10,298 nucleotides of DNA from Symbiobacteriaceae bacterium (lineage in GTDB: Bacteria; Bacillota; JAAYKD01; WRDA01): the NCBI GenBank assembly GCA_009783675.1, contig WRDA01000033.1, positions 1 to 10,298 of the forward strand. Reading direction: 5' to 3'. A model generated the notes under the pieces. The model was not told the DNA's origin and ran no database searches. It was given only the letters and a program-made list of their open reading frames with translations. Made by a program: the position numbers and the translations under genes. Of the stretch, positions 1 through 5,029 are shown piece after piece; within the stretch, counting starts at the first letter, position 1, and every line of letters starts with the position of its first letter.

Positions 1-591
1 CATTCCGCCCACAATTAAATAACAGCGATATAGCTCGATTGCTCTGTTATGCAGGCTTTCCGGCAATGGAGTCATTTCGCGGAATGAATCACGTATCATC
101 AGAGCAAGATTATTTTCGCCCAGTGCCCAAAGGAATTCTTCGAAATCTAACGGGTAAAGGGTATGACTCTCTACGTTTCCCACCGGGAATGAGTATTGCT
201 CCCTATTCACTGCTACGCCCAGCAGGCTACCTGCTGCTGCGACATGATACTGAGGCGCGTTTTCCGAGAAATACTTAAGGGAGGTCAGAGCTCGTTCGCA
301 ACTCTGGATCTCATCGAAGATAATAAGTGTCTCTCCAGGAATAATTTCGGCATTGGCTGTCGCTTCCAGAAAACGGATCAGGCGGGCAGGACTTATATCT
401 TCGGAGAAATAACTCGCCACCGAGAGATTAGTCTCCAGATTTATATAAACCGAGTTTTGATAATGTGTTTCGGCAAACTCGTTCAGCAGCCAGGTCTTGC
501 CCACCTGACGGGCTCCGTAGAGCAGCAGAGGCTTACGACTTTCTGTTTGATTCTTCCAACGCACCAGGTTGGCTTCCAGCTTTCTTTTCAT
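1..591 (-). CDS. AAA-family ATPase, DUF4143/AAA_14 type (C-terminal part outside window)
   Basis: The minus strand is open from an ATG at 591-589 to the window edge, giving 197 residues with no stop. Residues 26-33 read GARQVGKT, a Walker A motif; LIIFDEIQ at 89-96 is Walker B with D93 and E94; AAAGSLLG at 118-125 resembles the sensor-1 segment; and YPLDFEEFLWALG (about 150-162) is typical of the AAA_14 plus DUF4143 ATPases. Those proteins usually have 380-480 residues, so roughly half is missing here. A GAGGAGG ribosome binding site (600-606) sits 8 bases before the ATG, and a strong promoter lies at 627-655. The family's cellular role is poorly defined; members are common, often multi-copy, and some are suspected of lying in defence or toxin-like contexts. 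The family assignment rests on motifs only. It is preceded by its own promoter, so it is probably not cotranscribed with the TetR gene upstream. Confidence 0.88.
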   Translation of the reverse strand, partial: MKRKLEANLVRWKNQTESRKPLLLYGARQVGKTWLLNEFAETHYQNSVYINLETNLSVASYFSEDISPARLIRFLEATANAEIIPGETLIIFDEIQSCERALTSLKYFSENAPQYHVAAAGSLLGVAVNREQYSFPVGNVESHTLYPLDFEEFLWALGENNLALMIRDSFREMTPLPESLHNRAIELYRCYLIVGGM

Positions 592-626
592 GTCACCCGC
601 CTCCTCGTGACCAAGTTTCTGGCACA

Positions 627-655
627 AGTATAGAACGGAAGGATAGTTAAGTCAA
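627..655 (-). promoter_or_regulatory. Sigma-A-type promoter of the AAA ATPase gene
   Basis: On the minus strand TTGACT (650-655) and TATACT (627-632) are separated by exactly 17 bases. Transcription would start near 620, leaving a leader of about 30 bases with the GAGGAGG site before the ATG at 591. Each hexamer matches consensus at five of six positions. Confidence 0.75.
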
Positions 656-701
656 GTTTATTATAGTAAAAACATATTTTTCATTAGATAATAGACGCAC
701 A

Positions 702-714
702 TGAACTACGTTCA
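702..714. repeat. Small perfect inverted repeat, TGAAC-TAC-GTTCA
   Basis: Five-base arms with a three-base spacer, lying about 47 bases upstream of the -35 box of the ATPase promoter. It could be an operator half-site pair or a small hairpin in a read-through transcript. Its function is unknown, and an element this short can occur by chance. Confidence 0.35.
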
Positions 715-763
715 CCCCGAAGTATGAAAGAATGTGCGGCAATTACCGCGCGAATGCTCGGTT

Positions 764-780
764 CTGGAGCGTAGCTCCAG
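764..780 (-). terminator. Hairpin directly after the TetR stop, possible weak terminator
   Basis: CTGGAGC (764-770), GTA, and GCTCCAG (774-780) form a perfect 7-base-pair stem with a three-base loop, 6 bases beyond the TetR stop codon at 787-789. No T-run follows on either strand, so it is not a classical intrinsic terminator. It may stabilise the 3' end or act with Rho. Confidence 0.35.
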
Positions 781-786
781 TGATGA

Positions 787-1320
787 CTATTTAGCAACCG
801 CTGATATACCGCCTGTATATAAGTTATGTATTAGTCGTAACAGATCTTCAGCTGGTATATCTCTCTGTCTGCGACGCCAAAGGCGATACAGCGAAAGCAC
901 CGTGGATAAATGAAACTCCATCAAATAGGGTGATACCAGGTCGGCTTCTGTGGTAGTAAGTTCATATGCTTCATGAAGAACGCTGGCTTTTACTCTCTCA
1001 ATAAAATGGGTCCCTCCATAATCTCCGAACAGCGCATCCATATATAGCTCTCCTCCATTAAAAAGGGCTAATATATCCTGAAAGCTTCTTTCCCCTTTGC
1101 TTAGTTCTTTCCGCAGTGAATCAAGCACATCGTTCTCCAGGATGTTTAATAAATCATAGATGTCGCAAAAATGCTGATAGAATGAACTTCGGTTATATCC
1201 CGCTTTGTTTGCGATTTCCTGAACCGATATTTGTTCTATTGGCTTTTGACTGTAGAGAATACAGAAAGCGTCAATAAAGGCTTTTCTGGTCCTCTCGGTT
1301 TTCTCAGGCTGTTTACCCAT
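787..1320 (-). CDS. TetR/AcrR-family transcriptional regulator
   Basis: A protein of 177 residues from the chosen start. The N-terminus carries a TetR-type helix-turn-helix: TRKAFIDAFCILYS, then ISVQEIANKAGYNRSSFYQHF with the characteristic SSFYQHF recognition-helix end at about residues 44-50, then the linker DIYDLL. The C-terminal helical ligand/dimer domain matches no specific subfamily that I recognise. I prefer the ATG at 1318-1320 because AAAGGA (1327-1332) lies 6 bases before it; an in-frame ATG at 1339-1341, giving 184 residues, has only a weak purine stretch upstream. The gene diverges from the EFR1-like redox gene, and the region between them holds overlapping promoters and a palindrome, so it most likely represses that gene and itself. 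The inducer cannot be inferred. Confidence 0.9.
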   Translation of the reverse strand: MGKQPEKTERTRKAFIDAFCILYSQKPIEQISVQEIANKAGYNRSSFYQHFCDIYDLLNILENDVLDSLRKELSKGERSFQDILALFNGGELYMDALFGDYGGTHFIERVKASVLHEAYELTTTEADLVSPYLMEFHLSTVLSLYRLWRRRQRDIPAEDLLRLIHNLYTGGISAVAK

Positions 1321-1326
1321 GCCAGT

Positions 1327-1332
1327 TCCTTT
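1327..1332 (-). promoter_or_regulatory. Ribosome binding site deciding the TetR start
   Basis: AAAGGA on the minus strand, 6 bases before the ATG at 1318-1320. The alternative ATG at 1339-1341 has no comparable site, which favours the shorter protein. Confidence 0.6.
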
Positions 1333-1388
1333 CGCAGACATTCATTCTTCAGCTACCTACTACGCAACAAATATCAAGAATCTGTTGG

Positions 1389-1417
1389 ATGACAACTTCT
1401 TCGGTGCGGTGTATACT
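1389..1417 (+). promoter_or_regulatory. Promoter of the EFR1-like gene
   Basis: ATGACA (1389-1394) and TATACT (1412-1417) with a 17-base spacer, five of six matches in each hexamer. The expected start is near 1424, just before the palindrome at 1426-1437, so a bound repressor would sit at the transcription start. The leader to the ATG at 1462 would be about 38 bases. Confidence 0.7.
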
Positions 1418-1419
1418 AA

Positions 1420-1443
1420 AATTATACAACGCGTTGTTGAATT
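1420..1443. promoter_or_regulatory. Palindromic operator, probable TetR-family binding site
   Basis: ACAACGCGTTGT at 1426-1437 is a perfect 12-base palindrome. It extends to a 24-base imperfect one (10 of 12 base pairs matched) because AATT at 1420-1423 pairs with AATT at 1440-1443. It fills the spacer of the minus-strand promoter and overlaps the start region of the plus-strand promoter. Its position beside a tetR gene makes it the obvious operator; binding itself is inferred. Confidence 0.7.
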
Positions 1444-1448
1444 GTCAA
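1421..1448 (-). promoter_or_regulatory. Consensus promoter of the TetR gene
   Basis: On the minus strand a perfect TTGACA (1443-1448) and a perfect TATAAT (1421-1426) are 16 bases apart. The start is expected near 1414, giving a leader of about 94 bases. The spacer holds the 12-base palindrome, so the regulator should repress its own gene. The -35 box abuts and overlaps the ribosome binding site of the opposite gene (1447-1453). Confidence 0.75.
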
Positions 1449-1461
1449 GGAGGAACACATA

Positions 1462-2211
1462 ATGAGGATCTTTTGCTTTTCGGGGTCTGGTAACTCTTAT
1501 GCAGTCGCCGCATCTATTGGTTCCAGGTTTTCAGTAAAGCCGGAGCTTGTCACAAGATTTAAAGATATAGACAGAGTCGATGTGTCGGATTCACAAATCG
1601 GCATCATTGCACCAGTCTACTTGAATGATGTTCCCTGTATAGTTAAAGAGTTTCTTCTAAAGCTGTGCTTCGCGGACACCAATGCCTATGTATTTGCCGT
1701 ACTCACATCAGGCAGCGGGAAAAATAAAACCGGATTCCAGAGTATTAACCTGGCTTTAGCACAGAACATGGGGCGACTGGCTCTAGCTTTTGACATTTCC
1801 ATGCCAAGCAGTTATCAGGCAAGGGCAGACATGGATTCCAAGCTTTCTGCGGTACCCCAGATGATAGAGAAGATCGTACAAGAGATAGAGGACGGTCATG
1901 AAAACTATAAGCGAAACGGCTCAACCTCGCTTCCGCGAGACTTTACCAGGGTATCCTTTTTGCAAAAGCTTCTTACCCATATGAAAGTAACCGAAAAATG
2001 TAATGGCTGCGGTCTGTGTCTAGAGCTGTGTCCAAAGGATAACATTAGTCTCCGGAATGGGAGAGCCTTCCATGGAAGCAATTGCATTGCCTGCACCGCT
2101 TGTGTCAACTGGTGTCCAAGTAATGCTACGACTTATCGATTCTTAAAAGGTCAGTATCGCCATCCTGATATCAGTGCAACAGATTTGATCATAACTAAGA
2201 ATGAGGAGTAG
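1462..2211 (+). CDS. EFR1-like flavodoxin / 2x[4Fe-4S] ferredoxin fusion
   Basis: A protein of 249 residues combining two electron-transfer modules. The N-terminus FCFSGSGNSYAVA (residues 4-16) is a flavodoxin-type FMN phosphate loop, followed by flavodoxin-fold segments such as GIIAPVYLNDVP (47-58). The C-terminus has two [4Fe-4S] motifs: C180, C183, C186, C190-Pro and C208, C211, C214, C218-Pro. This order and size match the EFR1 family of anaerobes; the electron donor and acceptor are unknown. There is no signal peptide or membrane segment, so it is cytoplasmic. AAGGAGG (1447-1453) lies 8 bases before the ATG. It diverges from a TetR regulator with a shared operator and ends in its own terminator, so it behaves as a single regulated gene, perhaps induced by a small molecule or redox stress. 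Confidence 0.9.
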   Translation: MRIFCFSGSGNSYAVAASIGSRFSVKPELVTRFKDIDRVDVSDSQIGIIAPVYLNDVPCIVKEFLLKLCFADTNAYVFAVLTSGSGKNKTGFQSINLALAQNMGRLALAFDISMPSSYQARADMDSKLSAVPQMIEKIVQEIEDGHENYKRNGSTSLPRDFTRVSFLQKLLTHMKVTEKCNGCGLCLELCPKDNISLRNGRAFHGSNCIACTACVNWCPSNATTYRFLKGQYRHPDISATDLIITKNEE

Positions 2212-2215
2212 GGTA

Positions 2216-2263
2216 ATGAATATCAGGGTGCTTACTACTACGGACGCTCCGGATATACGATGA
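2216..2263 (+). pseudogene. Possible 15-codon remnant of a GNAT acetyltransferase N-terminus
   Basis: A GAGGAG site (2203-2208) inside the end of the EFR1 gene is followed 7 bases later by an ATG, which opens a 15-residue frame reading MNIRVLTTTDAPDIR before a TGA. The pattern 'M-x-IR-x-L-T-x-x-D-A' is typical of the start of GNAT N-acetyltransferases, so this may be what remains of a second operon gene after an internal deletion. A terminator follows at 2313. The alternative is chance, since 15 residues is little evidence. A different frame (2212-2304) is also open for 30 codons, without a good start. Confidence 0.3.
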
Positions 2264-2312
2264 ACTACCATGCGTTCGATGTCGCGTCCCCATGCTTCGA
2301 TTAACCCTGCTC

Positions 2313-2350
2313 AACAAAGGACACCCCGAAATGGAGTGCCCTTTGTTTTA
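2313..2350 (+). terminator. Intrinsic terminator of the EFR1 gene
   Basis: AACAAAGG (2313-2320) pairs with CCTTTGTT (2340-2347). Inside this, CAC-CC pairs with GG-GTG, with two mismatches and a GAAAT loop (2328-2332). The plus strand ends in GTTTTATT, a short U-tract. The convergent PHP gene ends 35 bases away, and the same hairpin may also stop transcription from that side, but no T-run follows there. Confidence 0.8.
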
Positions 2351-2384
2351 TTCAAATGAAAAGAGTTACTAAACGCGGTTATCG

Positions 2385-3998
2385 TTACTTAACAATATTG
2401 CAAGCGCGGATTTGGTCGTTACCTTTAGTGTCGACATAGACTTTGTAACCGCCTACTTCATACGTTCCTGCCGCATTATTGTTGATTTTGATTGTAGTGG
2501 TAATGACATTAGACATGCCATTAGAATATTGCTCGGTCACGGTGATGGTCAGGTCGTTTTGATTACCGCTGAGTTTCTTTACGGAAGCCGCCGGAGTAGC
2601 GTTGCTGACTGTTGCTTTGGTAATGCCGAAAGGCTGGGTATAAGCGACACCCGTATTACCCACCAACTCGGCTCGGACATAACCGTTGGCTATGGCATCG
2701 GCATACAGGGAGACGTCGATAAAGTTTCCTGTTGCGATTACTTTGCTTGCATCGTTTTCGGTGCCGGAATACCAAACGACCTTACTAAAGCCGCTGCCTG
2801 CAATGGTAATGGTATTTCCGCTAACTGCGATGTTGCTGATACTGGGGGTTGCACTCTGTGCCAGGAAGCTCAGGGCCAGCGCGTTATCACTGCCACCGTT
2901 ATACATCGTATCCGTCGTGGTGGTCTGAGCCGGAGCTCCGGGTGTGCCGACGCTGTTAACACTGTGCTTACGATCGATGCGGCTGACGCCGTAGAATGCG
3001 CCGGTCTCCATGGAGTTTCTCGCTCCTGCTTGGGAAAGAGTCGGCATAAGCATTACGTTCCAGGCATGACCGTTACCAGATAGCGAGTGTGAGTCATCAT
3101 TGGTGAAACCCCAGACAGCTCTGCCCTGGGGCATGGTCTGTGTCAAAATGTTGTCCCACAGGATTCTGTCATTGATGGATTCGCCGTCCCATTTATTGAT
3201 GATTTCCATGCCGACGCAGGAAGGGTTTTCAATGAACAATCCTACGTATTTGCCGACGATCGCAGGATCGCTGGAGCGTGCCGCATTGTTCTGGCCTCCG
3301 GTGTATCTGCCGGGATGGTTGAAATGGGTGATGCCACCGCGAGCTGCGACTTCTTTAATGACCTCGTCCATGGTTCTGCCAAAGTCGGATGAGTTGTTGC
3401 GGTCCTGCCCAACGTCACCAGGCAGGCTTGTGGCAAAGAAAGCGTTGATGTGGTGATTCTGGAAGTTGCTACCACCGCCGTTGAAACGTTCGCCTTCGGC
3501 ACTGGTCTCGTTCGATTCCCCCATGCTGATCATACCGTTTGTGTTGGTGCGGTTACCATTATAAGTGCCGGGGGAGGGGTTGGTCTTATTATAGGTTCCT
3601 GCGTTGATGGCGCTTAGTTCCTGCGCTGTTAACAGTACGTCATCGCTTAAACCGATGTTGTTCCAGTTGTTATTCCAACTACCCGCCGCAGTCCAGGAAT
3701 CCCAAGCGATGGTGGTGGTGTCGTGGTCAGTCATGGCGACGATATCGAAGTTTTTGGCATACTTGTCCAGCAGCATGTCGCGTCTGAAGTTACTGCCATC
3801 GGAGAATGTGGAATGGGTGTGGTTCGCCGCCTTGTACTGTCCGCTGGTGGACCAGTTAACGTCTGCATACGGGTTGTCGATGTTGTAGTACTGTGGCTGG
3901 GTGATCTGGGGAGCAGCCAGCACGGATGTTCCGAAAACGCTGACCATCATCATTACTGCGAGAGCCAGGGATGCGAGTCTCATGTTTGTTTTCCTCAT
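2385..3998 (-). CDS. Secreted PHP-domain metallohydrolase (CehA/McbA-like) with C-terminal beta domains
   Basis: A protein of 537 residues. Residues 1-29 are a signal peptide (positive start, hydrophobic core, cleavage near SVLAA). The PHP fold follows with a full set of likely metal ligands: H60-T-H62, D67, D91-H92, E127, H182-H183, H228 in FNHPGR, and D301-D302-x-H304 in TNDDSH. This pattern is that of CehA/McbA-like hydrolases, which cleave phosphoester or other ester bonds; the substrate here is unknown. Residues of about 380-460 look like an IPT/TIG or Ig-like beta domain (ISGNTITIAGSGF style), and the last 70 or so form another module ending GGYKVYVDTKGN...CNIVK. The interior is rich in Asn, Ser, Thr and Gly, as in exported proteins. 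AAGGAG lies 9 bases before the ATG. No LPxTG anchor or C-terminal membrane segment is seen. I could not identify a convincing promoter in 4010-4120. Confidence 0.87.
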   Translation of the reverse strand: MRKTNMRLASLALAVMMMVSVFGTSVLAAPQITQPQYYNIDNPYADVNWSTSGQYKAANHTHSTFSDGSNFRRDMLLDKYAKNFDIVAMTDHDTTTIAWDSWTAAGSWNNNWNNIGLSDDVLLTAQELSAINAGTYNKTNPSPGTYNGNRTNTNGMISMGESNETSAEGERFNGGGSNFQNHHINAFFATSLPGDVGQDRNNSSDFGRTMDEVIKEVAARGGITHFNHPGRYTGGQNNAARSSDPAIVGKYVGLFIENPSCVGMEIINKWDGESINDRILWDNILTQTMPQGRAVWGFTNDDSHSLSGNGHAWNVMLMPTLSQAGARNSMETGAFYGVSRIDRKHSVNSVGTPGAPAQTTTTDTMYNGGSDNALALSFLAQSATPSISNIAVSGNTITIAGSGFSKVVWYSGTENDASKVIATGNFIDVSLYADAIANGYVRAELVGNTGVAYTQPFGITKATVSNATPAASVKKLSGNQNDLTITVTEQYSNGMSNVITTTIKINNNAAGTYEVGGYKVYVDTKGNDQIRACNIVK

Positions 3999-4120
3999 TG
4001 AAGCAATCTCCTTCTTGTTTAAGTGATGACCTTATTCTATTCTCTCAATGTAAAGGACACATGCAGGAAGAGGTAAAAAGCTGGTAAAACGTATGTATAA
4101 TCGCTTACGGCGTGTGGGAG

Positions 4121-4145
4121 CAAAAAAAAACAGCCTATACGGCTG
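4121..4145 (-). terminator. Intrinsic terminator overlapping the stop codon of the YcdX-like gene
   Basis: On the minus strand CAGCC (4141-4145), GTATA, GGCTG (4131-4135) are followed by nine T (4122-4130). The loop and 3' arm contain the TAG stop at 4135-4137, so the last codons of the gene form the 5' arm. The stem is only 5 base pairs but can extend by A-T and G-T pairs past one mismatch. Confidence 0.7.
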
Positions 4146-4896
4146 ACTTAAGTCTTCTGTCGCTTCCGGAAAGCGCTGCGATCTTCCTGCATTCCCAAAA
4201 TTCGGCGAAGCGCTTGGCTGAACTGTTTACGACAAGTTCCTCAGGAAAACTCAGTTCTGCCAACAAAGCCGATGCGCGTGCAAAGTTTCCAATATCGTAG
4301 CAAATGTGGCTGTCACTGGAGACTATAACCGGCACTTCCAACTTTCTGGCCAAGGCTAACATTCTGTAGTAGTTTCCGGCTGCTCCCTGTCGAAACGAGC
4401 CAGGGCAAAGGGAAGAGTTGTTCACCTCAAGGGCTACGTGATGGAATTTTGCTGCCAGTGTGAGCGCTTCATAATCCAGGGGCATAAGGTCATCATCGGG
4501 ATGACCAAGGATGAAGACACTTGGATTGCTCATTGCGGCGATTGCTGCGTCGGTGCAGCGGGAGAGTTTGTTTTTGGGAAACACAGGATAGTGCAGGCTG
4601 GCAATACAGTAATGTAATAGGCTTAGGGTTTCATCGCAGAGGTCGGCATCTCCATACTCATTAAGGATGTTCAGTTCAGCTCCGCGCAGCACCTTCAAGT
4701 CTCCCCAATCATTATGGACAACTTTCAGGTTCCTGAACCAGGTTTCTTTAGGCGCGTCCTCCAGTGCCGGAGCATGTTCGGATATACCCATGAACAGTAA
4801 GTTTTTTTCCTTGGCACAGGTTATATTTTCCATAAGAGTGCTGTAGGCGTGACCGCTTGCCATGGTATGTGTGTGTAAGTCCGCAATTAAATTCAT
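4135..4896 (-). CDS. Cytoplasmic PHP-domain phosphohydrolase, YcdX-like
   Basis: A protein of 253 residues, close to the usual 245-270 of YcdX-type PHP phosphatases. All expected ligands of the trinuclear metal site are visible: H8-T-H10 and H16, E40-H41 in SEHAP, E74 in RGAELNI, H102 in SLH, H132 in GHPDDD, and D195-S-H197 in SSDSH. EVNNSSL near 157-163 is a familiar segment of this family. There is no signal peptide, so it acts in the cytoplasm, probably on a small phosphate ester; the true substrate is not known. The related HisJ-type histidinol phosphatases are also possible, but no his gene is near. A purine-rich GGAAAGG site precedes the ATG at 4896, a plausible promoter lies at 4957-4985, and its terminator overlaps the stop codon. 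It shares orientation and fold class with the secreted PHP gene downstream. Confidence 0.9.
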   Translation of the reverse strand: MNLIADLHTHTMASGHAYSTLMENITCAKEKNLLFMGISEHAPALEDAPKETWFRNLKVVHNDWGDLKVLRGAELNILNEYGDADLCDETLSLLHYCIASLHYPVFPKNKLSRCTDAAIAAMSNPSVFILGHPDDDLMPLDYEALTLAAKFHHVALEVNNSSLCPGSFRQGAAGNYYRMLALARKLEVPVIVSSDSHICYDIGNFARASALLAELSFPEELVVNSSAKRFAEFWECRKIAALSGSDRRLKSAV

Positions 4897-4909
4897 CTTT
4901 TTCCTTTCC

Positions 4910-4940
4910 TCGGTTTTCCGCGAAACCGATTTATTTTTTT
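4910..4940 (+). terminator. Terminator-like hairpin with T-run in the leader of the YcdX-like gene
   Basis: TCGGTTT (4910-4916) pairs with AAACCGA (4923-4929) around a TCCGCG loop. On the plus strand it is followed by TTTATTTTTTT (4930-4940), the form of an intrinsic terminator reading rightwards. No plus-strand gene precedes it, so it may block antisense transcription. On the minus strand the same hairpin would sit in the 5' leader directly before the ribosome binding site and may affect translation. Confidence 0.5.
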
Positions 4941-4956
4941 ACTTTTCATCGCCCTC

Positions 4957-4985
4957 ATTATCACATCGATACCATGGCTATACAA
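4957..4985 (-). promoter_or_regulatory. Probable extended -10 promoter of the YcdX-like gene
   Basis: On the minus strand GATAAT (4957-4962) is preceded by TGT, an extended -10 element, and lies 17 bases after TTGTAT (4980-4985), a weak -35. The start near 4950 gives a leader of about 54 bases that includes the hairpin at 4910-4929. Confidence 0.45.
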
Positions 4986-5029
4986 GCAAGCTGATGTGAG
5001 GAATATGTAATTATTAGGTAAAGTGCATA

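Noticed and set aside
39..650. Three plus-strand open frames at the left end
   Set aside because: They are shadows of the minus-strand ATPase, which has Walker A and B motifs, a ribosome binding site and a promoter.
724..774. Plus-strand 16-codon frame (MKECAAITARMLGSGA) between the ATPase and TetR genes
   Set aside because: There is no ribosome binding site or promoter, and it overlaps hairpin-forming sequence; too short to support.
2412..3083. Plus-strand 223-codon open frame inside the secreted PHP gene
   Set aside because: It is antisense to the C-terminal beta domains; it has no ribosome binding site and no recognisable motif.
4010..4120. Promoter for the secreted PHP gene (TAGAAT, TATACA and TTTACA motifs)
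   Set aside because: TAGAAT is a fair -10 box, but none of the candidates has a reasonable -35 at 16-18 bases, so no call was made.
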